NCBI GenBank assembly: GCA_030705745.1 | Contig: JAUZPT010000096.1 | Coordinates: 1 to 9,226, forward strand | DNA length: 9,226 nucleotides | From: Bacillota bacterium | Lineage (GTDB): Bacteria; Bacillota; Bacilli; Bacillales; Cytobacillaceae | Direction: 5' to 3' | Part shown: one piece after another, positions 1-5,323 of the stretch | Numbering within the stretch: the first letter of the stretch is position 1 | Layout: the number at the start of each line of letters is the position of its first letter | Notes under the pieces: model-generated | The model's database searches: none | The model's input: the letters and a program-made list of their open reading frames with translations, nothing else | Told to the model about the DNA's origin: nothing | Made by a program: the position numbers and the translations under genes

Positions 1-52
1 AATTAACAAACTGAACTTACAATGAAAGCTTATTCGTAGTTTGAAAAAAATG

Positions 53-81
53 TTGAAGAAGGGCATTTTTCATATTACTAT
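53..81 (+). promoter_or_regulatory. putative sigma-A promoter of yeeI
   Basis: TTGAAG at 53-58 and TACTAT at 76-81 are separated by 17 bases. Each hexamer matches 4 of 6 consensus bases. Transcription would start near 88, about 30 bases before the yeeI start codon. It is the best-spaced pair in this short upstream region, but the window begins close by and the hexamers are only moderate. Confidence 0.4.
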
Positions 82-118
82 TTTCTTGTAGATTCAAAGT
101 GGAAAGAGAGTGTTCATA

Positions 119-838
119 ATGGGCCGTAAGTGGAACAATATTAAAGAAAAAAAAGCGTCAAAGGATGCAAATACAAGTCGTATTTATGCAAAGTTTGGTC
201 GCGAAATTTATGTAGCCGCAAAGCAGGGTGAGCCAAATCCTGAGTCAAATCAAGCTTTACGTGTTGTACTAGAGCGCGCCAAAACGTATAGTGTGCCAAA
301 AGTAATCATTGATCGGGCGATTGAGAAGGCAAAAGGTGGTTCGGAAGAAAACTACGCTGAACTTCGTTATGAAGGCTTTGGTCCAAACGGATCAATGGTC
401 ATTGTCGATGCCCTGACGAATAATGTAAACCGGACTGCATCCGATGTTCGTGCGGCATTTGGAAAAAATGGCGGGAACATGGGAGTAAGCGGATCTGTAG
501 CGTATATGTTTGATGCGACGGCTGTTTTCGGGCTCGAAGGGAAAACTGCAGATGAAGTGCTAGAATTGTTAATGGAAGCTGACGTTGAAGTGCGCGATAT
601 TTTGGAAGAAGACGATTCAGTTATCGTTTATGCAGAGCCTGAACAGTTTCATTCCGTACAGGAAGCTTTCAAAAATTCCGGCATTACTGAATTTACAATT
701 GCTGAACTAACGATGCTTGCACAAAATGACATTACTCTTTCTGACGATGCACAAGCTCAATTTGAAAAAATGATTGATGCGATTGAAGACCTGGAAGATG
801 TTCAACAAGTGTACCATAACGTGGATTTAGGCGAATAA
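119..838 (+). CDS. yeeI: YeeI/YebC2-type TACO1-family translation factor
   Basis: The 239-residue product belongs to the YebC/TACO1 family, YeeN/YeeI subfamily. The N-terminus [17 protein letters not shown] and the following [12 protein letters not shown] are hallmarks of this subfamily, and the length equals that recalled for B. subtilis YeeI. The protein was long annotated as a transcriptional regulator; recent work links YebC-type proteins to relief of ribosome stalling at proline stretches, so a cytoplasmic ribosome-associated role is the better reading. The block around residues 78-90 ([13 protein letters not shown]) and the C-terminal VYHNV motif fit the family. The ATG at 119 is chosen over the in-frame GTG at 110 because the purine-rich GGAAAGAGAG ends at 110, leaving 8 bases, and because family members start with MGRK. 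It appears to be monocistronic, with a terminator 2 bases after the stop. Confidence 0.95.
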   Translation: MGRKWNNIKEKKASKDANTSRIYAKFGREIYVAAKQGEPNPESNQALRVVLERAKTYSVPKVIIDRAIEKAKGGSEENYAELRYEGFGPNGSMVIVDALTNNVNRTASDVRAAFGKNGGNMGVSGSVAYMFDATAVFGLEGKTADEVLELLMEADVEVRDILEEDDSVIVYAEPEQFHSVQEAFKNSGITEFTIAELTMLAQNDITLSDDAQAQFEKMIDAIEDLEDVQQVYHNVDLGE

Positions 839-880
839 AAAAAGAGGATGTCCAAAATCATTTTGGGACATCCTCTTTTC
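837..880. terminator. bidirectional Rho-independent terminator
   Basis: A long hairpin (left arm from 840, right arm to 879) pairs AAAAGAGGATGTCC with GGACATCCTCTTTT and extends through AAAAT/ATTTT with one bulged base. TTTTC follows on the plus strand and a run of seven T on the minus strand (837-843). It closes yeeI on the plus strand and can also end the convergent minus-strand operon whose last stop is at 994. Confidence 0.88.
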
Positions 881-993
881 TATATTCTACTTTATCTATT
901 GAATTTCACCTAATACAAAAATACAGGTGCTTCAAATGTCCATAAATCGAGGGATTCATTTTTTTCCTCCTATATTAGATAAATAAAACAATT

Positions 994-1986
994 TCAACAA
1001 ATGTATTTTTCTTTTTTATACCATTCAATCGTTCTGACGATGGTTTCATCGAGTGAAACTTCCCCATTAAAGCCTAATTCTTCACGTGCTTTCGTGCCAT
1101 CGAGAAATTGTCCGAGCGCCATTACGGCAACAGCCGTGGAATCGAGCTTGATTTTTTTCGCTCCTGTAATTTTGGCTTTATATTCAAGTAGGCGGGCAAT
1201 CATTTTAGCAGCGGGCAAGGGAAGCTTTCTGGAAGGAGGCTTCACGCCTGCGTGGTCAGCGATTTTTGCTGTCAGTTCTTTCATCGAAATATTCATTCCT
1301 GTAAATAAATAGCGCTCGCCAGCACCGCCCTTTTCGGCAGCCATCACAAGACCCCGCCCCGCATCACCGGCATATATAACATTTCGATTTCCTTCAATAA
1401 AGGCAGGCAATTTTTCATTGCAAATATCTACGACAAGTCGGCCTGTTGATGGGCCATAATCAAATTCCCCGAGGCACATGGAAGGGATACCTATGACAAC
1501 GGGAAGACCATTTTGAGCGTGATCGATCGCTAACCGATCTAGTTCATATTTCACTTGTAGATAAGGTGTTTTATTAACTGGTCTTACCTGATACGTTAAT
1601 TTCTCATTCCCTGGTTTTCCTTCAGGGTGCTTTGGAAGAGCAATGGCGGCGCCAACATAAACTATTTTTTTGAGCGGAACATTCGTACAAGCCTGATAAA
1701 AAGTTTCCATCTGCTTAGTTGCCAGTGCGACATCCTCTTTCCAGTGTCTTGGAACGGTTGGATAATAGGCACCGCAATGAATGACCGCATCTACCCCTTT
1801 TAGTCCAGCAGCAATTTCCGCGGCATCATTAAAATTGACCGTCCTTGAACGAAAATTCAGATCACTAATTTTCGTTAAATTCGAGGAAGCACGGTGAAGA
1901 ATCATTAGCTCATGCCCTCTATCCAAAACGGCTTTTGCGGTATGGTGGCCAATCATTCCGGTTGCACCGATGACGGCTATTTTCAT
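994..1986 (-). CDS. NAD(P)-dependent epimerase/dehydratase-family (extended SDR) protein
   Basis: This 330-residue protein starts MKIAVIGATGMIGHH, with the Rossmann glycine motif GATGMIG at residues 7-13, and carries YLQVK (Y142, K146), the YxxxK pair of the short-chain dehydrogenase superfamily. Length and layout fit the extended SDR (NAD-epimerase, dihydroflavonol-reductase-like) group. The strand normally carrying the catalytic Ser/Thr reads IVYVGAA (about 108-114), with Gly-Ala-Ala where Ser is usual, so the classic triad looks incomplete. Substrate is unknown. The ATG at 1986 is preferred because GGAGG (1997-2001) lies 10 bases upstream; the alternative ATG at 1995 is only 1 base from that site but overlaps the arsR-family stop as ATGA. 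It is the last gene of the SDR-arsR-epimerase operon, 5 bases after the regulator's stop codon. Confidence 0.88.
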   Translation of the reverse strand: MKIAVIGATGMIGHHTAKAVLDRGHELMILHRASSNLTKISDLNFRSRTVNFNDAAEIAAGLKGVDAVIHCGAYYPTVPRHWKEDVALATKQMETFYQACTNVPLKKIVYVGAAIALPKHPEGKPGNEKLTYQVRPVNKTPYLQVKYELDRLAIDHAQNGLPVVIGIPSMCLGEFDYGPSTGRLVVDICNEKLPAFIEGNRNVIYAGDAGRGLVMAAEKGGAGERYLFTGMNISMKELTAKIADHAGVKPPSRKLPLPAAKMIARLLEYKAKITGAKKIKLDSTAVAVMALGQFLDGTKAREELGFNGEVSLDETIVRTIEWYKKEKYIC

Positions 1987-1991
1987 TTTCT

Positions 1992-2312
1992 TCATTCCTC
2001 CGGGTTACTTAAGATACATTCACTTTCGACAATTTGAATCAGCGCCTTTAACTGTTCCACACTCTTATTTAACGAAAGAGAATAATAGCGTTGAGTCCCC
2101 TTTTGTTCAATCTCCACTAATTGATTATCCCTCATCACTTTTAAATGGTGAGAAATCGCGGGACGGGAAAGATTCGAATGCTCGGCAATTTCATTTACAC
2201 TTAACCGTTCGTGTTCTGCCAATAAAAGAATGATATCCTGCCTCGCTGTATCACTTAGCGCATTAAATAAAGGAATGCATGCTCTAAAGACTTCTATCGC
2301 TTGATTTGACAT
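1992..2312 (-). CDS. ArsR/SmtB-family winged-helix transcriptional regulator
   Basis: This 106-residue protein has the ArsR-family fold: LFNALSDTARQDIILLL (15-31), a helix-turn-helix over about 38-66 including IAEHSNLSRPAISHHL, and a beta wing ending QKGTQRYYSL (70-79). The CxC metal-binding motif of the arsenic/cadmium sensors is absent: the equivalent stretch reads ERLSVNEIA, and the only cysteines are residues 12 and 99. It is therefore probably not a classical metal sensor. The ATG at 2312 has AGGAGG (2321-2326) 8 bases upstream. A longer reading from the ATG at 2357 overlaps the upstream SDR stop as ATGA and would add 15 residues, but lacks a comparable ribosome site. It is the middle gene of a three-gene operon and is likely to repress that operon's promoter. 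Confidence 0.9.
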   Translation of the reverse strand: MSNQAIEVFRACIPLFNALSDTARQDIILLLAEHERLSVNEIAEHSNLSRPAISHHLKVMRDNQLVEIEQKGTQRYYSLSLNKSVEQLKALIQIVESECILSNPEE

Positions 2313-2353
2313 TTTAAAGCCCTCCTCAATCCTGGAGATTTTCTTTTGAAAAA

Positions 2354-3118
2354 TCATTTTTCTCCGGCAACGTATTTGGCTAGCTTGGCAGCGATGCTCC
2401 GCGGGAAAAATTTAGCAGTATATGCGCCTACTTTATTCATTCCTCCTGTAATAATTACGCGTTTCCCTTTCATCATGGCGTCATAGCCTTGTTTTGCGAC
2501 AATATCCGAAGTCATTGCCTGGCTGAACATTTTCGTGCCTTCCACATTCGCGACTGCCCCAAAATTTGTCTTAGTCGCCCCTGGGCACAGCGTTGTAATT
2601 GTTACATCATAACCGGAAAGCTCTTCCACGAGCGCCTCGGACAAGGAAAGGACAAATGCTTTTGTCGCATAATAAACAGCCATTAATGGACCAGGCTGGA
2701 ATGCGGCTGTACTCGCAACGTTCATGATTTTCCCGCTATTGCGCTGCTTCATTTTTGGAAGGACGTAATACGTTAATTCCGTCAGGGCGGTTATGTTTAA
2801 ATTAATCATTTCCACCTGTTTATTAATATCCAATTCGTCAAAATTCCCTAGCAGGCCAAACCCTGCATTATTCACCAGGATGTCGATGTCAATATTACGA
2901 TTTTCCAATTCCCCAAATACTTCTTTGGCAGCACCTGAAAGGCTTAAATCCTTTGAGATGATGGTTATTTCAATATTTTTAAAGGATTGCTTTATTTCTT
3001 CAAGTTTTTGTTTGTTTCTTGCTACCAAAACAAGATTGTATCCATCTTTCGCAAATAATTTTACAAATTCGTATCCTAACCCACTCGTTGCTCCTGTTAT
3101 TAAAGCCGTTTTATTCAT
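2354..3118 (-). CDS. classical short-chain dehydrogenase/reductase (SDR family oxidoreductase)
   Basis: This 254-residue cytoplasmic oxidoreductase has all classical SDR signatures: TGATSGLG at 8-15 (cofactor binding), NNAG at 83-86, Asn108, Ser136, the YYATK block (Tyr149, Lys153), and PG at 179-180 after the active site. The Arg after the second strand (LVAR, 31-34) suggests preference for NADP(H). Substrate is unknown; it broadly resembles Bacillus SDRs annotated only by family. The ATG at 3118 is chosen because GGAGG (3127-3131) lies 8 bases upstream. A longer reading from a TTG at 3133 would place the start inside that ribosome site, so it is rejected. This is the first gene of the operon, directly behind the promoter/operator at 3135-3200; the ArsR-type regulator follows 41 bases after its stop. 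Confidence 0.92.
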   Translation of the reverse strand: MNKTALITGATSGLGYEFVKLFAKDGYNLVLVARNKQKLEEIKQSFKNIEITIISKDLSLSGAAKEVFGELENRNIDIDILVNNAGFGLLGNFDELDINKQVEMINLNITALTELTYYVLPKMKQRNSGKIMNVASTAAFQPGPLMAVYYATKAFVLSLSEALVEELSGYDVTITTLCPGATKTNFGAVANVEGTKMFSQAMTSDIVAKQGYDAMMKGKRVIITGGMNKVGAYTAKFFPRSIAAKLAKYVAGEK

Positions 3119-3134
3119 TTTATTATCCTCCAAA

Positions 3135-3170
3135 ATGTTTATTAGTTTAAATGTTTAATCTTATAAACAT
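3135..3170 (-). promoter_or_regulatory. candidate operator for the ArsR-type repressor
   Basis: On the plus strand, ATGTTTA at 3151-3157 and TAAACAT at 3164-3170 form an inverted repeat with a 6-base gap. A third half-site, ATGTTTA, lies at 3135-3141. The dyad starts immediately downstream of the predicted -10 (3171-3176) and covers the expected transcription start, the right place for steric repression. That the ArsR-type protein of this operon binds here is inference from position and symmetry. Confidence 0.5.
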
Positions 3171-3200
3171 ATAATGCATTCTTACACCTGCTATTGTCAA
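3171..3200 (-). promoter_or_regulatory. sigma-A promoter of the SDR-arsR-epimerase operon
   Basis: Read on the minus strand, a perfect TTGACA (3195-3200) is followed after 18 bases by CATTAT (3171-3176, 4 of 6). Transcription would start near 3164, about 45 bases before the SDR start codon. Confidence 0.6.
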
Positions 3201-3298
3201 TATGTATAATTTGTAAAATGCGATTAAATTATTCCTTTCACCTATTCAGTTATTGAATGTCATTGTTAAAACCTAAAATTTTACATCACCAATTAAAC

Positions 3299-3326
3299 AA
3301 AAAAAAGATTGGCATCAGCGCCAATC
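3299..3326 (-). terminator. Rho-independent terminator with no protein gene in front of it
   Basis: On the minus strand, GATTGGC, a 6-base loop and GCCAATC are followed by eight T (3299-3306). The hairpin points away from yhbH, which already has its own terminator at 3493-3519, and no minus-strand reading frame ends between the two. It must therefore either be a second terminator or end a non-coding transcript. Confidence 0.72.
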
Positions 3327-3384
3327 AAATAGGGGAGGTTTTTGTTAAACAAAGTTCCTTAAAACCTAGTGTTCAATTAAGTTA
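3299..3384 (-). ncRNA. candidate trans-acting small RNA (about 86 nt)
   Basis: The proposed minus-strand transcript would start near 3384 and end at the T-run at 3299. Visible elements in order are an A/U-rich 5' part; a hairpin with 7-bp arms AGGTTTT/AAAACCT (3361-3367 with 3336-3342); an exposed C-rich stretch (ACCTCCCC, complement of 3331-3338) that is complementary to Shine-Dalgarno sequences; and the terminator stem. This is the usual design of Firmicute small RNAs that block translation by C-rich seeds, such as the RsaE/RoxS group and FsrA. The words CTTTGTTT and TCCCC also occur in RsaE/RoxS, but in a different arrangement, so no homology is claimed. No reading frame with a ribosome site was found in it. 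Existence and start point are inferred. Confidence 0.42.
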
Positions 3385-3389
3385 TCTTT

Positions 3390-3395
3390 ATCATA
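3390..3395 (-). promoter_or_regulatory. putative -10 box for the small-RNA candidate
   Basis: On the minus strand TATGAT (4-5 of 6 consensus positions) occurs here, with TATTAT three bases upstream as an alternative. No good TTGACA-like -35 exists 16-18 bases upstream; that place is occupied by the 11-bp repeats, which would fit an activator-dependent promoter. Confidence 0.35.
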
Positions 3396-3403
3396 ATAAA
3401 AAA

Positions 3404-3447
3404 TTGTGTAGAACTTATAAAGAAGTTGTGTGGAAGTTGTGAAGATA
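3404..3447. repeat. four tandem 11-bp TTGTG-type repeats
   Basis: Four units lie end to end: TTGTGTAGAAC (3404-3414), TTATAAAGAAG (3415-3425), TTGTGTGGAAG (3426-3436) and TTGTGAAGATA (3437-3447). The second is degenerate; the others share TTGTG. The 11-bp period puts every unit on the same face of the helix, the pattern seen for tandem binding of OmpR-class response regulators. The core resembles the TTTGTGAAT word described for ResD of B. subtilis. The array covers about -20 to -65 of the proposed minus-strand promoter. Confidence 0.6.
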
Positions 3448-3456
3448 TCAAAAGGA

Positions 3457-3475
3457 TGAACATAGAATATGTTCA
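3457..3475. repeat. perfect 19-bp palindrome TGAACATA-GAA-TATGTTCA
   Basis: Two perfect 8-base arms flank GAA. There is no T-run on either side, so it is not a typical terminator. The GAAC...GTTC outer words recall LexA sites, but the 9-base gap between them does not fit the 4-base gap of the Bacillus LexA box. It may be an operator or a small hairpin. It lies between the yhbH terminator and the 11-bp repeats. Confidence 0.55.
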
Positions 3476-3492
3476 GAATAAAGAATACCAAT

Positions 3493-3519
3493 AAAAAAAT
3501 CCCTGCTTTTCCAGGGATT
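3493..3519 (-). terminator. Rho-independent terminator of yhbH
   Basis: On the minus strand AATCCCTG, loop GAAAAG, CAGGGATT, then a T-run (3493-3499). The stem begins at the last base of the yhbH stop codon. Confidence 0.88.
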
Positions 3520-4688
3520 CACGCATAAAGTTTATTCTCTTCTGCACTAAAAAAGCTCTTCATTGCATGGAATACGTCTGCTTTTTGCTTGAGGATGTAG
3601 TAACGGAAGTCATCATGTTTGATGTTTTTATATGCGGACATGAGGGTTGAGTGGCGGTTGTACTGATTTACTTCTCCGTAGCCAAACATGCTCGACACCT
3701 TAATCAGTTCTTCGACTAGCTTTACGCATCTGGCATTGTCGGAGGTTAAGTTATCACCGTCTGAGAAATGGAATGGGTAAATATTAAACTTCTTAGGTTC
3801 ATATTTTGTATCAATCAATTCCAAAGCTTTACGGTAGGCGGATGAACAGATGGTACCTCCACTTTCACCTTTTGAGAAAAAATCTTCCTCAGAGACTACC
3901 TTCGCCTCGGTATGGTGGGCGATAAATTCAATTTCAACTGTTTCATATTTCGTCCGTAAAAAGCGTGTCATCCAGAAGAAGAAGCTCCGTGCCATATACT
4001 TCTCCCAAATGCCCATCGATCCGCTTGTATCCATCATTGCAAGCACTACTGCTTTCGAATCAGGCTTGACGACTTCATTCCAAGTCTTAAACTTGATATC
4101 GTCCTTATAAATAGGATGAAAAGCTGGTTTCCCGGTCATCGCATTTCTCTTAAATGCTGACCTCATCGTCCGTTTTTTATCTATATTGCCCATTAATCCT
4201 GTTTTGCGGATATCATTAAATTCAATATTTTCAACAAGGTGTTCTTCTTGTTCTTTACGTTTTAAATTCGGAAGCTCCAGCTGCTTGAATAATGCTTCTT
4301 CTAGTTCCATCATCGAAACTTCCGCTTCAAAATAATCTTCGCCTGCCTGGTCACCTGCACCCTGCCCTTTGCCCGGCCCTTTTTCATTGCCATTGCCGTC
4401 CCGAGCGACGACATCTCCCACCTGACTATCTCCGCTGCCCTGGCCTACATGTTTGTTTTTATCATAATTATAGCGAATTTTATATTCGTCCAGAGAACGA
4501 ATCGGTATTTTTACCACATCACGACCGTTTGACATAATGATACTTTCTTCAGTGATTAAATCGGGAAGATTATTTCTGATTGCATCCTGAACTTTTTCCT
4601 GGTGCCGTTGCTGGTCATCGTGGCCTTTTCGGTGGAGGGACCAATCTTCTCTTGAAATCACAAAATGATGGCTGTTCACGTCGGTCAA
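3519..4688 (-). CDS. yhbH: sporulation protein YhbH (UPF0229/YeaH family)
   Basis: This 389-residue protein matches the YhbH/YeaH family, which works with PrkA/YeaG; B. subtilis YhbH is reported to be needed for efficient sporulation. The N-terminus contains [12 protein letters not shown] (11-22). A Gly-rich hydrophilic linker lies at about 82-116, followed by an acidic/basic helical part and a C-terminal von Willebrand A-like domain. The metal-site motif DTSGS is at 220-224, with supporting GGT (277-279) and FSDGD (308-312). No signal peptide or membrane segment is visible, so it is cytoplasmic. The start is TTG at 4688, with GGAGG (4697-4701) 8 bases upstream and no better ATG nearby; the product length is close to the family norm. 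It lies downstream of prkA with a 57-codon gene between, and has its own terminators on both sides and a possible sigma-E promoter. Confidence 0.95.
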   Translation of the reverse strand: MTDVNSHHFVISREDWSLHRKGHDDQQRHQEKVQDAIRNNLPDLITEESIIMSNGRDVVKIPIRSLDEYKIRYNYDKNKHVGQGSGDSQVGDVVARDGNGNEKGPGKGQGAGDQAGEDYFEAEVSMMELEEALFKQLELPNLKRKEQEEHLVENIEFNDIRKTGLMGNIDKKRTMRSAFKRNAMTGKPAFHPIYKDDIKFKTWNEVVKPDSKAVVLAMMDTSGSMGIWEKYMARSFFFWMTRFLRTKYETVEIEFIAHHTEAKVVSEEDFFSKGESGGTICSSAYRKALELIDTKYEPKKFNIYPFHFSDGDNLTSDNARCVKLVEELIKVSSMFGYGEVNQYNRHSTLMSAYKNIKHDDFRYYILKQKADVFHAMKSFFSAEENKLYA

Positions 4689-4789
4689 TTAAAACCCCTC
4701 CTTATTCAATTTTTTTCATTCACATTCTTTTCTTTTGAAACATACATTATCCCGAGTGCCAAAAAAATGGAAAGAAACTTGATTACTCT

Positions 4790-4818
4790 ATCCTATGCAA
4801 GGAATGAAAATAATTTAC
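4790..4818 (-). promoter_or_regulatory. possible sigma-E promoter of yhbH
   Basis: On the minus strand GTAAATT (4812-4818) and CATAGGAT (4790-4797) are 14 bases apart. They match the sigma-E consensus (KMATATT, 13-15 bases, CATACANT) at 5 of 7 and about 6 of 8 positions. A mother-cell sigma-E promoter is expected for yhbH from B. subtilis, but the match is imperfect. Confidence 0.38.
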
Positions 4819-4828
4819 TAATTATTTT
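4807..4828. repeat. AT-rich perfect dyad AAAATAATT-TACT-AATTATTTT
   Basis: Nine-base perfect arms flank TACT. It overlaps the putative -35 element of the yhbH promoter, so it could be a regulator site; AT-richness also makes chance dyads more likely. No T-run follows as in a terminator. Confidence 0.45.
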
Positions 4829-4950
4829 GACAATTAAAACGATGCAAAAAAAAAGGCTATTTTCTTTCGATATCTTTATAAATTGTCCAGGTTTTCGCAT
4901 CTTAGACTAACCATTTAGTTAAGGTGGTTGACACTTCATAATTTTTCCAG

Positions 4951-4984
4951 AAAAACAAAAAGACCCTCGCATTGGCGCGAAGGT
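4951..4984 (-). terminator. Rho-independent terminator of the 57-codon gene
   Basis: On the minus strand ACCTTCGC, a 6-base loop and GCGAGGGT form an 8-bp stem that needs one G-U pair, so it works as minus-strand RNA. It is followed by CTTTTTGTTTTT. The stem starts within the TAA stop codon. Confidence 0.82.
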
Positions 4985-5157
4985 TATAGGTCCTTTGGAT
5001 CGTCCTGTATTGGATCAGATTTCTTTCCGTATTCTTCCTTCAATTCCTCACCCGTTCGGCGATTCTCCATTTGCTTTCCGAGATTCTCCATCTCTTCGAT
5101 ATTTGGTGCCATGGAGCTGTTCTTTGGTACATAGTTTTTATCAAGTTCCTTTACCAT
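4984..5157 (-). CDS. small hydrophilic protein of unknown function (57 aa) between prkA and yhbH
   Basis: A 57-residue reading frame starts MVKELDKNYVPKNSS and ends DPIQDDPKDL. It is rich in Glu, Lys, Asp and Asn, has no Cys or Trp, no hydrophobic stretch and no signal peptide, so it should be a soluble cytoplasmic, perhaps partly disordered, protein. It is supported as a real gene by AGAGGTGA (5164-5171) 9 bases before the ATG, a strand-specific terminator starting in its stop codon, and placement on the same strand between two sporulation genes. The middle (about 20-45) could form a charged helix. I do not recognise the family. A sporulation or stress role is a guess from position only. No strong promoter was seen; a TTGAGC/AATATT pair with 17-base spacing (5173-5201) is weak, and read-through past the prkA terminator is possible. 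Confidence 0.72.
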   Translation of the reverse strand: MVKELDKNYVPKNSSMAPNIEEMENLGKQMENRRTGEELKEEYGKKSDPIQDDPKDL

Positions 5158-5269
5158 GTGAAATCACCTCTGTTATTCATTTCCCCTAAATATTGCTTTT
5201 TAAACAGGAACGCTCAATCTTCTGCTTACGCTGAAGTTAGATATCTGTTTGCCTTCAAAGAAATATTTT

Positions 5270-5313
5270 ATGAAATAATAACAGGGACTGGCCCTCTTGC
5301 CTGGCCAGCCCCT
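5270..5313 (-). terminator. terminator of prkA
   Basis: On the minus strand GGGGCTGGCC (complement of 5303-5312) pairs with GGCCAGTCCC (complement of 5284-5293) using one G-U pair, giving a strong 10-bp GC-rich stem. The tail TGTTATTATTTC is U-rich but interrupted, so termination may be partial and allow some read-through to the downstream small gene. Confidence 0.7.
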
Positions 5314-5323
5314 TAAGACTCTA

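Larger units (their letters stand above)
4689..4983. other. intergenic leader region upstream of yhbH
   Basis: These 295 bases carry no convincing protein gene on either strand. They hold, from the right, the terminator of the 57-codon gene, a run of nine A at 4847-4855, an AT-rich dyad at 4807-4828, a possible sigma-E promoter at 4790-4818 and a roughly 95-base yhbH leader. No known riboswitch or tRNA was recognised. Confidence 0.6.

Noticed and set aside
1970..2233. 87-codon plus-strand frame opposite the arsR-type gene
   Set aside because: It lies wholly antisense to a clear ArsR-family gene with a strong ribosome site and has no support of its own.
3257..3442. 61-codon plus-strand reading frame across the small-RNA and repeat region
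   Set aside because: It has no ribosome site before its ATG, spans a minus-strand terminator and the 11-bp repeats, and its composition is not protein-like.
3457..3475. LexA (SOS) box
   Set aside because: The GAAC and GTTC words are 9 bases apart rather than 4, and no SOS gene is adjacent.
3404..3475. CRISPR array or direct-repeat mobile element
   Set aside because: Units are 11 bp with no spacers and no cas or transposase gene is near; a protein-binding array fits better.
4827..4832. TTGACA on the plus strand as a promoter
   Set aside because: No -10 box occurs 16-18 bases downstream and no plus-strand gene follows.
4847..4855. Run of nine A as a minus-strand terminator tail
   Set aside because: No stable hairpin precedes the corresponding T-run on the minus strand.
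4928..5316. Several overlapping plus-strand frames between yhbH and prkA
   Set aside because: They are antisense to the 57-codon gene and its flanks; the minus-strand gene has the ribosome site and terminator, they do not.
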